Of a DNA stretch of 64,000 nucleotides, positions 49,747 through 59,256 are shown in pieces. The notes under the pieces were generated by a model. It was not told the DNA's origin and did no database searches. It saw only the letters and a program-made list of their open reading frames with translations. A program made the translations under genes and the position numbers. How positions within the stretch are numbered: position 1 is the stretch's first letter; every line of letters starts with the position of its first letter. The DNA lies in contig CALWLI010000011.1 in assembly GCA_944381485.1 (NCBI GenBank), positions 62,001-126,000 of the forward strand. The letters are read 5' to 3'. This DNA is from an uncultured Lachnospiraceae bacterium (GTDB lineage: Bacteria; Bacillota; Clostridia; Lachnospirales; Lachnospiraceae).

Positions 49747-51492
49747 CTAAACTCTGAGAAAACAGAAAAAAAGCTCCTGCTTTCTCGGAAGGGCAAGGCC
49801 CGAAGAGGTATATCTGCCTCCGAAGAGGAAGTCAAAGCCCTCAGAGTCAAGCTTTTTACAGAGAAGATCTATAAGGCCCTTGCGGCTTTTAGCAAAGCCT
49901 CCCTGCTCCTCCATGGCATATCTTAAAAGATAGGCGAGAGCCGCAGTCTGCTCAGGATCCACAAGCTGTTCAAGGTACCTTAAGTCAAGGCTTATACTGT
50001 CAAGCGAAAAGCCTGTGTCGCCCTGAAGGCGTATTTTCATGTGCTCGTGAGGCCTGCCTTTTCCTCTCTGCCTTCCTGACAATGAGGTCTCGGCCTGCCT
50101 TTTTCTGCCCGAAGGATCCGAAAGGAAGTGAAAAGGCCTTTCCGTGCGGGGAAGATGAAAGCCCTCTGCGTAGAGAGAGGGGGAGTTCTCTTTTTCTGAA
50201 AGGACTATTTTTTTGACTTTTTCACTTATGTCGTAGGGCCTGTACTCGTCCATCTGAATGACCCGGTCTGCCGGGTAGAAATAAGCACCGCTGCTTCCTA
50301 CAACTATGATCGAGGATATACCGGCCTCCTCATACAGCTGTCTGACCCTCTCTATAAAAGGAGTTATGGGCTCTTTGTTTCCGGAGACCACTCTCTGCAT
50401 AAGCTCGTCTCTTATCATAAAGTTTGTGGCCGAGGTGTCCTCATCTATGAGAAAGAGCCTGCATTCCGCCTCTATGGCCTCGGATATGTTCGCTGCCTGG
50501 GAGGTACTGCCGCTGGCATCCAAGGTGGAAAAGTGCGAGGTGTCGGTCTTATTGGGAAGATCATTGATGAAACAGGATATGTCCGTGTCTGTTATTTTTC
50601 TTCCGTCCTCGGCTCTGAGCTTTACAGCCGAATCATCTGTTATGACATACTCTCTGCCGTCCCCACGGACATGATCATATACGCCCCTCTCAATAGCCTT
50701 AAGCAAGGTGGATTTGCCGTGGTACCCTCCTCCTGCAATGAGGGTGACTCCCTTTTTTATGCCCATTCCTCTTATGAGTCTCCCGGAGGGGAGCCGGAAG
50801 CTTACGGCAAGGCTTTCAGGTGATGTGAAGGTTATGGCTCCCTTCATGGGCCTGTCTGAGACTCCGCTCTCCCTGGGAAGCACAGATCCGTCCCCTATAA
50901 AGGCAACAAGCTCTTCTTCCCTCAATTTTTCTCTCAGATATTTTTGGTCATCAGCCAAGGATATGACATCCTTCATATCCTCGGAAGAGAGATTTCTGTA
51001 AAGAAAGGCCTTCTCTATGCAGGGAGGAAGGAGCTGAAAGAGTATGGTCTCAAGCTCGCCTGCAAGTATGGTCCTTCCCGCCGCGGGAAAGCCTACGTGA
51101 AATCTGACTGATATACACTTGTCGCCTACCTCGCAGGCGCTTCTTTTAAGTATCTCCTGACCGGGGCGAGTCACAGTCAAAAGCCCGCTTTTTCCTGAGC
51201 CTCTCTTTTCAAAGGAGGCTTTTTTGAGCATTGCCCCGAAGTTTCTGAGGAGCCTGTCACTTACTGCGACGCGCCTCTCGTAAGTAGAGAGCATCTCCTT
51301 GGGAAAAGCTGCAGTCTCTAAGGGGATCTTTGCCGTAAGATGGGAGGGTGAGGCAAAGGGATCTCCCTGAACATGGTCTATACAAAGAGTGTAGGAGGGA
51401 AAACGCCAGCTTCCCTCAAGAGATCTGTAGGCGGGATAAGGACGCCTGTCAAGGGATAATAAAAGCTTTCTCAGTTCTCTGTCTGTATTCAT
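49747..51492 (-). CDS. ABC-class P-loop ATPase (COG3044-like)
   Basis: A 581-residue soluble ATPase of the predicted ABC-class group. The Walker A is AGGGYHGKSTLLKAIE (about residue 250), the signature-like segment is DASGSTSQAANI and the Walker B is CRLFLIDEDTSATNF. The N-terminal third (HVQGDPFASPSH) matches the family as I recall it. It has no transmembrane segment and no transporter partners, so it is not a typical transporter; DNA or RNA-related roles are possible. The gene converges on the DUF4037-type gene with an 18-base gap. Confidence 0.83.
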   Translation of the reverse strand: MNTDRELRKLLLSLDRRPYPAYRSLEGSWRFPSYTLCIDHVQGDPFASPSHLTAKIPLETAAFPKEMLSTYERRVAVSDRLLRNFGAMLKKASFEKRGSGKSGLLTVTRPGQEILKRSACEVGDKCISVRFHVGFPAAGRTILAGELETILFQLLPPCIEKAFLYRNLSSEDMKDVISLADDQKYLREKLREEELVAFIGDGSVLPRESGVSDRPMKGAITFTSPESLAVSFRLPSGRLIRGMGIKKGVTLIAGGGYHGKSTLLKAIERGVYDHVRGDGREYVITDDSAVKLRAEDGRKITDTDISCFINDLPNKTDTSHFSTLDASGSTSQAANISEAIEAECRLFLIDEDTSATNFMIRDELMQRVVSGNKEPITPFIERVRQLYEEAGISSIIVVGSSGAYFYPADRVIQMDEYRPYDISEKVKKIVLSEKENSPSLYAEGFHLPRTERPFHFLSDPSGRKRQAETSLSGRQRGKGRPHEHMKIRLQGDTGFSLDSISLDLRYLEQLVDPEQTAALAYLLRYAMEEQGGFAKSRKGLIDLLCKKLDSEGFDFLFGGRYTSSGLALPRKQELFFCFLRV

Positions 51493-51613
51493 ATCTAAGC
51501 TCCTGATAAAATATTATTTGATATTAAAGCACTTCCAATAATTTAGCACTTACTGAAAGACGGGTCAACAGAAGCCGGTGATGATCATGCCGGACTTATT
51601 TTTAAAAAAGTGC

Positions 51614-51645
51614 TTGCAAATTTAAGAGAAGTATTGTATTATAAT
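51614..51645 (+). promoter_or_regulatory. Promoter for tRNA-Leu
   Basis: TTGCAA (51614-51619) with TATTAT (51637-51642) 17 bases on, overlapping TATAAT at 51640-51645. The tRNA begins at 51653. Confidence 0.6.
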
Positions 51646-51652
51646 CTGCGTT

Positions 51653-51737
51653 GCGGAAGTGTCGGAATTGGCAGACGAGCAAGACTAAGGATCTTGTGCC
51701 CGTTTAGGGCGTGTGAGTTCAAGTCTCATCTTCCGCA
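51653..51737 (+). tRNA. tRNA-Leu (anticodon AAG)
   Basis: The acceptor GCGGAAG (51653-51659) pairs with CTTCCGC (51730-51736), discriminator A51737. The anticodon stem CAAGA/TCTTG encloses the loop CTAAGGA, which gives AAG (codon CUU). A long variable arm (GCCCGTTTAGGGC) confirms a class II tRNA. CCA is not encoded. Confidence 0.96.
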
Positions 51738-51748
51738 TTTTTTATTTG

Positions 51749-51775
51749 CCGGGACTTGGAAGGGCCCCGTTTTTT
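51749..51775 (+). terminator. Terminator after tRNA-Leu
   Basis: A weak stem CGGG (51750-51753) with CCCG (51766-51769) is followed by a T tract to 51775. A T6 run directly after the tRNA may also end transcription. Confidence 0.45.
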
Positions 51776-51910
51776 ATTGTCAATAAAAGCTTTTAATTCG
51801 ACAGCTTTTTTGTCCGAAATGAAGTCGGAAATATTGGTATGATTTACACTTATGTAAAATATATATAAAAGTTATAATGCTTTCAGCCCATAAATCTGTA
51901 TCTTTATTAA

Positions 51911-51939
51911 TGGACGTAAATAAAGAATTATGCTATAAA
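51911..51939 (+). promoter_or_regulatory. Promoter for the HPr-like gene
   Basis: TGGACG (51911-51916), 17 bases, TATAAA (51934-51939) with an upstream TG (extended -10). The rest of the 284-base gap between tRNA-Leu and the gene is AT-rich, with no further clear feature. Confidence 0.5.
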
Positions 51940-52021
51940 AGTAAAAACATCAAAAGTGTGTTAAAAATAAATGAAGATAAGCTTTTTTCGAGGGCTGATC
52001 TCATAAAAAAGGAGGGAGAAT

Positions 52022-52264
52022 ATGTACAGCATAACAGTTAAGCTTTCAGGCATTGAAGATGCCAAGGAATTCGTAAAAAGAGCTTCCGAGTGCAGCTTTG
52101 ATGTTGATCTTTGCTACAATAAGGTAGTCATAGATGCAAAGTCCATACTTGGTGTTATGAGCCTTGACTTACGTAAGATCCTAACTGTAAATATGAATGG
52201 CAGAGACGAGGCTTTTGAGAGCTACTTGGACAAGCTTCACGAGGCTGCACTTGAGGCGGCATAA
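52022..52264 (+). CDS. HPr-like protein lacking the phosphocarrier histidine
   Basis: An 80-residue protein with the HPr fold. The second half is typical (YNKVVIDAKSILGVMSLDL), with Ser41 at the place of the regulatory Ser46 of HPr. In the first half the active-site segment GxHARPA is replaced by SGIEDAKEF, so no histidine can accept phosphate from enzyme I. It cannot be a PTS phosphocarrier and is more likely a regulator like Crh, which also lacks the active-site His. Strong AGGAGG site. It stands alone between tRNA-Leu and a bidirectional terminator. Confidence 0.82.
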   Translation: MYSITVKLSGIEDAKEFVKRASECSFDVDLCYNKVVIDAKSILGVMSLDLRKILTVNMNGRDEAFESYLDKLHEAALEAA

Positions 52265-52315
52265 GTTTAAAGCTATAAAGAGACGCGAGAATATTTAAGG
52301 CATAATATATATGAA

Positions 52316-52346
52316 AAAAGGAGTGGGATCGAGTCCACTCCTTTTA
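52316..52346. terminator. Bidirectional terminator
   Basis: AAAAGGAGTGG (52316-52326) pairs with CCACTCCTTTT (52335-52345). T tracts are present on both strands, so it can end both the HPr-like gene and the converging DUF362 gene. Confidence 0.88.
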
Positions 52347-52368
52347 ATTTTCAGATATGTAATAATAC

Positions 52369-53475
52369 TTATACTGTCACAAGCTCATATTCTCTTGTTC
52401 CCAGTCCCAGCTTCTCGGCATGCTCGAGACAGACCTTCCAGTTGGTGTCGGGATGAGTGTCCGTAAAATGGTCATGATGCTCGTGAGGCATCTTTGAAAG
52501 TATAGAGCCCTCTACTATACACTGTCTGTTTACCGCATCGGCGCAGGCCTGATCCAGAGCCACCGGGTCGAAGGAGGCAAACATTCCTATATTCGGAACT
52601 ATGGGGATGTCGTTTTCGCTGTGGCAGTCACAGTTGGGAGAGACATCCACTACAAGGCTTATGTGGAAGCAGGGCCTGTCCTTAAGCACAGCGAGAGAGT
52701 ACTCGGCGATCTTTTTGTTTAGGATGTCATTTGCCTCATCAAGATCAGTGACTATGGCATCCACAGGACATACACCTATACAGCGGCCGCAGCCCACACA
52801 TTTGTCATGGTTTATGTGAGATTTTTTGTTTTCTATGGTTATGGCACTGTGGGCACACTGCTTCTTACACTGACCGCAGCCTATGCAGAGCTCCTCCTCC
52901 ACATGAGGCTTGCCGGCGTTGTGCTGCTCCATCTTTCCGGCTCTGGAACCGCAGCCCATGCCTATATTTTTGAGGGCACCGCCGAAGCCTGTGGACTCGT
53001 GACCCTTAAAGTGGGTGAGGGATATGAAAACATCTGCGTCCATAACTGCTCTTCCTATCTTTGCCTCGTGCACGTACTCGCCGTCTATAGGAACAAGAGC
53101 CTCGTCAGTTCCCTTAAGTCCGTCGGCTATTATGACATGGCAGCCTGTGGAGAAGGGAGAGAAGCCGTTAAGATATGCCGTATCCATATGGTCAAGGGCA
53201 TTTTTTCTGCTTCCCACATAGAGAGTGTTGCAATCTGTAAGGAAAGCCTTTCCCCTGGCCTCCTTAACCAGATCCACAACCACCTTGGCGTAGTTGGGAC
53301 GGAGGAAGGCAAGGTTTCCGGCCTCTCCGAAATGGATCTTTATGGCGGCGTACTTGTTTTTGAAATCGATCTGATCAGTCATCCCGGCCTTCTTTATAAG
53401 CCTCTCAAGCTTTTGAGGAAGATTTATGGAAGTGGTGGTATGCATGTCGGTGAAATAAACTTTTGATTTAGGCAT
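52369..53475 (-). CDS. DUF362 protein with 4Fe-4S ferredoxin domain
   Basis: A 368-residue iron-sulfur protein. The DUF362 part (about 1-185 and 260-368) encloses a two-cluster ferredoxin segment: CIGCGQCKKQCAHSAI and CVGCGRCIGVCPVDAI (about residues 197-245). Such proteins are soluble and are widespread in anaerobes; the electron partner is not known. The AAGGAGG site precedes the ATG at 53475. The gene has no operon partners; it converges on the HPr-like gene. Confidence 0.92.
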   Translation of the reverse strand: MPKSKVYFTDMHTTTSINLPQKLERLIKKAGMTDQIDFKNKYAAIKIHFGEAGNLAFLRPNYAKVVVDLVKEARGKAFLTDCNTLYVGSRKNALDHMDTAYLNGFSPFSTGCHVIIADGLKGTDEALVPIDGEYVHEAKIGRAVMDADVFISLTHFKGHESTGFGGALKNIGMGCGSRAGKMEQHNAGKPHVEEELCIGCGQCKKQCAHSAITIENKKSHINHDKCVGCGRCIGVCPVDAIVTDLDEANDILNKKIAEYSLAVLKDRPCFHISLVVDVSPNCDCHSENDIPIVPNIGMFASFDPVALDQACADAVNRQCIVEGSILSKMPHEHHDHFTDTHPDTNWKVCLEHAEKLGLGTREYELVTV

Positions 53476-53562
53476 ATTTTCCTCCTTGGTTTTCTGTTTG
53501 AAATTACCTTTTATTTTAAATCAAGAGATATTCGGTTTCAAGCAAAATTAAGATTAATATAC

Positions 53563-53591
53563 TTCAGTAAAGTGAATGTATGTGGTAGAAT
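53563..53591 (+). promoter_or_regulatory. Promoter placing the transcript start at the cls ATG
   Basis: TTCAGT (53563-53568), 17 bases, TAGAAT (53586-53591) with TG one base upstream (extended -10). The predicted start point is within a few bases of the ATG at 53601. Confidence 0.45.
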
Positions 53592-53600
53592 GTACTCCGT

Positions 53601-55274
53601 ATGGTAAATGTGAATGAAAAATTTAAAGCTGAATACGAGGAGCTCATAGCAGCCTATCCTGACAAGAGAGAGGCTGAGCATGAGAATGTCCTAAAGAGGT
53701 TGAATAAGGCCGATGCCCACAAAAAGTCTTGGCCTATTTTGCGCGCCCTTTTTTCCAGATCGGCAATGCTTATACTCTTTACCCTCATTCAGCTCATCAT
53801 ACTTATAGCTTTTTTCAGATGGATAGATGAGAAATTTGCCTTCTATGTATTCATACTTCTGTCCGCCCTTGAGATAATTTTTATTATGAACCAGGAGGGA
53901 AGCTCTGTATTTAAGGTCTCATGGATAGTGCCCATAATGCTTTTCCCTGTATTCGGAGCCTTGTTTTATCTGTTCCTGAAGTTCCAAAAAGCTCCATCAA
54001 AGATAAGAGACAGGCTGGCTGAGACCTCGGAGAGGACAGCACCCTACTTAAAGAGCAGAGACAGCCTGAGGGAGGAGCTTGAAAAGGAGGATGTGTATTT
54101 CAGAAATACTGTGAGGTACACGGAGAAGGTCTGCAGATTTCCCGCATATTCAAATACAAGCACAGTATACTTTCCTACAGGGGAGGAGATGTTCCCCATA
54201 CTCGAGGCCGAACTGAAAAAGGCAAAGCACTTCATTTTTATGGAGTACTTCATAATAAAGCCGGGAGTCGTTTGGGACAGGATACTCAAGATACTGAAGG
54301 AGAAGGCCTCCGAGGGCGTTGAGATAAGACTGATGTATGACGGCATGAACTGCATCAAGAACCTCCGGTTCAGCTATCCTGACGAGCTCATACGCTACGG
54401 CATAAAGGCAAAGATGTTCTCACCTGTAAAGCCCGCCCTTGAGACCTACCAGAACAACAGAGACCACAGAAAGATCTGCGTCATAGACGGAAACACGGCC
54501 TTTACGGGAGGTTTGAACCTTGCCAATGAGTATGCCAATATAGAGTCCCCTTATGGAGTGTGGAAGGACACGGGAATGATGTTTAAGGGTGAGGCTGTAA
54601 ACTCCTTCACCATGCTCTTTTTGCAGATGTGGAATATAACGGAGTATATGCCTGACAGTACCGAGGCTGTGGGAAGATACGCCTTTAAAAATATTGAGGA
54701 CTGTCACGATGACGTGACGGAGAGAGAGGGCTATGTCATACCCTATGGAGACAGCCCTCTGGACAGCGAAAATATAGGAGAGAACATATATCTTACACTT
54801 CTTAATACGGCGACAGAGTATGTGCATATCAGAACTCCCTATCTTATACTGGATGATCAGATGATCAATGCGATGTGCTATGCTTCAAAGAGGGGAGTGG
54901 ACGTAAAGATAATGTTCCCCCACATCCCGGACAAGCCCTATGCCTTCTGGCTGGCTCACTCCTACTATCCGGTGCTCATTAAAAACGGCGTTAAGATCTA
55001 CGAGTACAGACTGGGCTTTGTCCATGCGAAGGAATTTGTATCGGACGGAAAGAAGGCTGTTATAGGGACAGTGAACCTTGACTTCAGAAGCCTGTATCTC
55101 CATTTTGAGAACGCGGTCTACCTTTATAAGACTCCCTCTGTGGCGGATATGGAAAGAGATTTTCAGGAGGGCTTGAAGGACTGCATATATATGGATATGG
55201 ATAAATACAGGAGCCTTCCTCAAATTAAGCTCTTTTTCGGCAGGATGCTTAAGCTACTTGCGCCTTTGTTCTGA
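53601..55274 (+). CDS. cls: Cardiolipin synthase
   Basis: A 557-residue phospholipase D-type enzyme that joins two phosphatidylglycerol molecules into cardiolipin. Two N-terminal transmembrane helices (about residues 50-72 and 76-98, then a further hydrophobic segment to 128) precede two PLD motifs, HRKICVIDGNTAFTGG (about residue 291) and HAKEFVSDGKKAVIGT (about 476), each with the HxKxxxxD signature. ATG 53601 has no clear ribosome site and seems to begin right at the transcript start. It is a single gene. Confidence 0.94.
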   Translation: MVNVNEKFKAEYEELIAAYPDKREAEHENVLKRLNKADAHKKSWPILRALFSRSAMLILFTLIQLIILIAFFRWIDEKFAFYVFILLSALEIIFIMNQEGSSVFKVSWIVPIMLFPVFGALFYLFLKFQKAPSKIRDRLAETSERTAPYLKSRDSLREELEKEDVYFRNTVRYTEKVCRFPAYSNTSTVYFPTGEEMFPILEAELKKAKHFIFMEYFIIKPGVVWDRILKILKEKASEGVEIRLMYDGMNCIKNLRFSYPDELIRYGIKAKMFSPVKPALETYQNNRDHRKICVIDGNTAFTGGLNLANEYANIESPYGVWKDTGMMFKGEAVNSFTMLFLQMWNITEYMPDSTEAVGRYAFKNIEDCHDDVTEREGYVIPYGDSPLDSENIGENIYLTLLNTATEYVHIRTPYLILDDQMINAMCYASKRGVDVKIMFPHIPDKPYAFWLAHSYYPVLIKNGVKIYEYRLGFVHAKEFVSDGKKAVIGTVNLDFRSLYLHFENAVYLYKTPSVADMERDFQEGLKDCIYMDMDKYRSLPQIKLFFGRMLKLLAPLF

Positions 55275-55351
55275 TTTTAATGCAGACCTGAGGACAACAA
55301 TTATTAAAAAAAACTTAATTGTTACACAATTAAAACACATTTAATTTTTAT

Positions 55352-55387
55352 GATGTCTGTGTTCAAAATAAACACAGACATCTTTTT
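55352..55387 (+). terminator. Terminator between cls and the SLH gene
   Basis: GATGTCTGTGTT (55352-55363) pairs perfectly with AACACAGACATC (55371-55382), followed by T5. Confidence 0.92.
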
Positions 55388-55423
55388 ATGATTATTCGGA
55401 AATAAAATCTAGGGAGAATACAG

Positions 55424-56722
55424 ATGAATAAATATTTGTTCAAGGGTCTTGCCCTTATATCGGGAACAGGGCTGATATTTTCAGGGACAGCTTCTATGAG
55501 TGTCCTTGCCGCATCCGCACAATCCTCATCACTTGCCTACAGGACAAAGGTGATAAATCTGACAGGCATATATACGGGAGAGGCCGGTGGAGAGGCTGTG
55601 ACAAGGGGAGAATTTGCAAAGATGGTTGTCCTTGCTTCAAGCTATAAGGATACAGTGACGGGAAGCAATTCCGTAAATGTATTCAGTGATGTGTCAAAGG
55701 ATCACGAAAACTCCGCCTACATAAGAGTTGCCGCAAGACAGGGATACATGCGCTCTTATCTGGGCGGGCTGTTTAAGCCGGATGAGCCGGTGACCTTAAA
55801 TGACGCCGCAAAGGCGGTGCTCTCCCTTCTGGGATATACCGACGAAGATTTTGAGGGGAATGTGGCAGGGGGCAGACTGGAAAAATTCAAGGCTCTCGAT
55901 CTTAACAAAAACCTGTCCAAGTCCTCGGGAAGCGACATCTTAAGCTATGAGGACTGCATAAACATATTTTACAATCTTTTAAGGACTGAGTCCAAGGGAA
56001 GCTCAGCCATATACGGAAGCACTGTCTTTGATGTGACACTGGCATCGGACGGCGAGATAAACCCTGACGGACTTGTGGACGAGACTATGGTGGGCCCCAT
56101 ACTTGTAAACAGTCTGGAGGAGCTGCAATCCATAGTACCCTTTGACCTTAATGACGCTCAGTACTACTACAACGGAGATTCCTCAAGGCAGCTGTCCTTG
56201 AGATCAGCCCTTCAGAATTACGGATGGATAGTTGTATATTATAACGAAAATTCCCATACCATATTTGCCTTTGGATCCAACATGCCGGGAGAGAACGGCA
56301 GCCGCGAGAGCACTTACTATGTTACCAGGGGAAATGTGTCTCAGATCTATTACAGTGCAAACGATCTCATAACTCCTACATCCATAACCCTGGACGGAAG
56401 CAGGAATTTCAACCTTGGAACCTCGGAGGTACAGTTCATGTTCTCCATAAACGGAGACATCAAGGTGGGAGACGACGTGGTAATAGTTACTCAGCAGGCG
56501 GCTACAGGTACGGACTCGGAGGGTGATACCTCTTACTCATACTCTGTCATAGGAGTGATAAAATTTGAGTCAAATCCTGACGGAAGCACCACAGGCGTGA
56601 TATATGCGGGAGCTGTTGAAAAGGGGGTCGTAACTACAGACGAGAACGGCAACAGAGTTACAGAGACCACAAACAATACCTCACCCGTTGATCCGGGGCT
56701 TCAGAGTCAGACAGAACAATAA
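55424..56722 (+). CDS. SLH-domain surface protein
   Basis: A 432-residue exported protein: signal peptide (about 1-30, ending VLAAS), then one to two S-layer homology repeats (about 40-150: TRGEFAKMVVLASSYKD...VFSDVSKDHENSAYIRVAARQGYMRSYLGGLFKPDEPVTLNDAAKAVLSLLGY). SLH repeats bind wall polymers. The remainder is a beta-rich domain of unknown function and a Thr/Asn-rich end. It precedes a MacA/MacB-type system by 24 bases and may be co-transcribed with it, suggesting an envelope assembly that includes an outer wall-bound part. Confidence 0.85.
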   Translation: MNKYLFKGLALISGTGLIFSGTASMSVLAASAQSSSLAYRTKVINLTGIYTGEAGGEAVTRGEFAKMVVLASSYKDTVTGSNSVNVFSDVSKDHENSAYIRVAARQGYMRSYLGGLFKPDEPVTLNDAAKAVLSLLGYTDEDFEGNVAGGRLEKFKALDLNKNLSKSSGSDILSYEDCINIFYNLLRTESKGSSAIYGSTVFDVTLASDGEINPDGLVDETMVGPILVNSLEELQSIVPFDLNDAQYYYNGDSSRQLSLRSALQNYGWIVVYYNENSHTIFAFGSNMPGENGSRESTYYVTRGNVSQIYYSANDLITPTSITLDGSRNFNLGTSEVQFMFSINGDIKVGDDVVIVTQQAATGTDSEGDTSYSYSVIGVIKFESNPDGSTTGVIYAGAVEKGVVTTDENGNRVTETTNNTSPVDPGLQSQTEQ

Positions 56723-56746
56723 AGACAAATATAAGGGGTCGGGAAA

Positions 56747-58519
56747 ATGCTTAAATTTTCATCTTTAAAGGAAAAGATAAAGCTTACAGATAAGAAGGGC
56801 AAAAAGAATAAGAGATCAAAAAAGAAGAAGATAGTTCTCCTTCTCTTAATAATTGCTGCCGCTGTGGCGGGCATAATCTTTTTTAAGAGCAGGACCGGGA
56901 GGCCTGAAATGCCCGAGGTTGATCAAAAGAACATCGGAACAGTGGAGAGAGGAAATGTCACCAAGGAGCTCAGCTCCTCAGGCTCCCTTGAGGCTAAGGA
57001 CAGCTATTCCATAACCTCGCTTGTAGAGGGAGAGATCATAGAGGCTGACTTTGAGGAGGGAGACATGGTTGAGGAGGGACAGATACTCTATGTCATCGAT
57101 CCCTCTGATATGGAGAGAGAGCTTGAATCCTCAAAGAGATCACTGGAGACAGCTGAAAAGAACCTGGAGGACGCGAAGAAGGAGTATGCCGACATAACAG
57201 CCGAGTTTTCGGGAAATGTATATCGCTCCAAGGTCTCAGGCTATGTGAAGAATATAAGCATTGCGTCGGGAGACAATGTTGGCGGTCAGGGCGGAACCGA
57301 GATCGCAGACCTCTACAATGATACAGTGATGGAGGTGAAGATACCCTTCCTCACAGCCGAGGCAGACGCATTAAGCTTAGGAGCCCAGGGAATACTCACC
57401 ATAGCTGACACCGGGGAGCAGATACCGGGTCAGGTGACAAACATATCAAACCTTGAGGAGACTCTCTCAGGCGGAACACTTGTAAAGTACGTGACCATCC
57501 AAGTGGCAAATCCGGGAGGACTTAGTACCTCGGATACGGCCACCGCCCAATTCGGAGACATATATTCGGCGGGAGACGGAAGCTTTGAGCCCTATTTGGA
57601 GGAAAAGCTCAAGTGCGATCTCAGTCAATCCGCAAAGATAGAGACAGTGCTTGTAAAGGAGGGGCAGTTCGTATCTGTAGGGACACCGCTGTTTTCCCTC
57701 ACCGCGGACTCTGTGGAGGACGCTATAAAGAATGCGGAGGACTCTCTCAATAACGCGCAGACCTCTTATGACAATGCAGTGGATCAGTATGACGGACAGC
57801 AGGATAACCTTGAGGACTACACCATAACAGCTCCCATCTCAGGCACTGTCATAGAAAAGAACAGCAAGGCGGGAGACAAGATAAGCCGCTCGGGAAATTC
57901 AGAGACCACAATGGCCATAATATATGATCTCTCAGAGCTTACCTTCGAGATGAGCATAGATGAGCTTGATATAAGCGATGTGGAGGTGGGCCAGACTGTT
58001 GAGATAACAGCTGATGCCTTCGAGGACGAGACCTACACAGGGCATGTAACCAATGTATCCATGAACGGAAGCTACTCCAACGGTGTCACCACCTATCCTG
58101 TCACAGTTACACTTGACGACTCGGGAGAGCTAATGCCCGGCATGAATGTGGACGGAATAATAATACTTGACGAGGCCGAGGACACATTGAGAGTGCCGGC
58201 AGGAGCTTTGCAGAGGGGCAACATAGTCTATGTAAGGGATACTGAGGGAAGTGAAGGAAAAACTGAGGATACAGCGGATCAGGGAGACGCACCTGCTATA
58301 CCTTCAGGAGCTCCCGCAGGATTTAAGGCTGTAAGTGTTGAGACCGGCATAATATCCGATGAATATGTGGAGATACTTTCAGGACTTAACGAGGGAGATG
58401 AGGTCTATGTGAAGGAGACCGAGTCGAGTTCTAATATGATGTTCGGACCCGGAGGCATGATGGGAGGCCGTGTAGGCTTCAGTGGCGGCCCCGGGGGAGG
58501 ACCCGGAGGCAGAAGATAG
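56747..58519 (+). CDS. Efflux membrane-fusion protein (HlyD/MacA type)
   Basis: A 590-residue adaptor. The basic start and one transmembrane helix (about 29-47) are followed by two biotinyl-lipoyl-like halves around helical hairpins (residues about 75-155 and 315-375) and a beta-barrel part (about 380-470). The C-terminal end is Met/Gly-rich (MMFGPGGMMGGR and PGGGPGGRR). The protein couples the MacB-type transporter to the wall side. No outer membrane exists, so the long adaptor presumably spans the wall or binds the SLH protein. The following ATPase gene starts 8 bases after the stop. Confidence 0.88.
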   Translation: MLKFSSLKEKIKLTDKKGKKNKRSKKKKIVLLLLIIAAAVAGIIFFKSRTGRPEMPEVDQKNIGTVERGNVTKELSSSGSLEAKDSYSITSLVEGEIIEADFEEGDMVEEGQILYVIDPSDMERELESSKRSLETAEKNLEDAKKEYADITAEFSGNVYRSKVSGYVKNISIASGDNVGGQGGTEIADLYNDTVMEVKIPFLTAEADALSLGAQGILTIADTGEQIPGQVTNISNLEETLSGGTLVKYVTIQVANPGGLSTSDTATAQFGDIYSAGDGSFEPYLEEKLKCDLSQSAKIETVLVKEGQFVSVGTPLFSLTADSVEDAIKNAEDSLNNAQTSYDNAVDQYDGQQDNLEDYTITAPISGTVIEKNSKAGDKISRSGNSETTMAIIYDLSELTFEMSIDELDISDVEVGQTVEITADAFEDETYTGHVTNVSMNGSYSNGVTTYPVTVTLDDSGELMPGMNVDGIIILDEAEDTLRVPAGALQRGNIVYVRDTEGSEGKTEDTADQGDAPAIPSGAPAGFKAVSVETGIISDEYVEILSGLNEGDEVYVKETESSSNMMFGPGGMMGGRVGFSGGPGGGPGGRR

Positions 58520-58527
58520 AGGTGGCT

Positions 58528-59256
58528 ATGAGCGATAATAAAGAGAGAAGCAAGGCGCCCCTTATAGACCTCAGAGATATATACAAGATCTATCACATGG
58601 GAGATGAGGATGTAAGGGCAAACGACGGTATCAGCTTAAAGATATATAAGGGAGAATTTGTAGCCATAGTCGGGAAGTCAGGCTCCGGAAAGTCCACACT
58701 TATGAACATAATAGGGGCCCTGGATGTGCCCACAGAGGGAGAGTACTATCTGGGAGGAGAGGATGTGTCTGATATGACTGATGACGAGCTTGCGGACATC
58801 AGGAACAGGATGATAGGCTTCATCTTTCAGCAGTATAACCTGCTTCCCAAGCTTAACCTCCTTGAAAATGTGGAGCTTCCCCTGCAGTATGCAGGAGTTG
58901 CCCCTGCCGAGAGAAAGGAGAGGGCCATGCGTTCTCTGGAGAGAGTGGGCCTTGAAAAGAAGTGGAAAAACATGCCCAACCAGCTTTCGGGAGGCCAGCA
59001 GCAGCGTGTCTCCATAGCCAGGGCTCTTGCGGGAGACCCCTCTCTGATACTTGCCGACGAGCCCACAGGAGCTCTTGATTCAAAGACCGGAAAGGAAGTG
59101 CTGGGCTTTTTGAAGGAGCTCAACAAGGAGGGAAATACCATAGTCATGATTACTCATGACCCCTCCATAGCCATGAACTCAAAGCGAGTGGTCCGCATAA
59201 TGGACGGCAAGATAAACTTTGACGGAGATGTAAAAGAATATGCTGCAATCATTTAA
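58528..59256 (+). CDS. MacB/LolD-type ABC transporter ATPase
   Basis: A 242-residue ATPase. Walker A is GKSGSGKSTLMNI, the Q-loop QQYNLLPKL, the signature LSGGQQQRVSIARA and Walker B LILADEPTGALD; the H-loop is MITHDPS. This is the class that works with FtsX-like permeases and does mechanical transmission rather than classic transport. ATG 58528 is preceded by GAGG; GTG 58522 is a less likely start. It overlaps the permease gene by 17 bases. Confidence 0.94.
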   Translation: MSDNKERSKAPLIDLRDIYKIYHMGDEDVRANDGISLKIYKGEFVAIVGKSGSGKSTLMNIIGALDVPTEGEYYLGGEDVSDMTDDELADIRNRMIGFIFQQYNLLPKLNLLENVELPLQYAGVAPAERKERAMRSLERVGLEKKWKNMPNQLSGGQQQRVSIARALAGDPSLILADEPTGALDSKTGKEVLGFLKELNKEGNTIVMITHDPSIAMNSKRVVRIMDGKINFDGDVKEYAAII

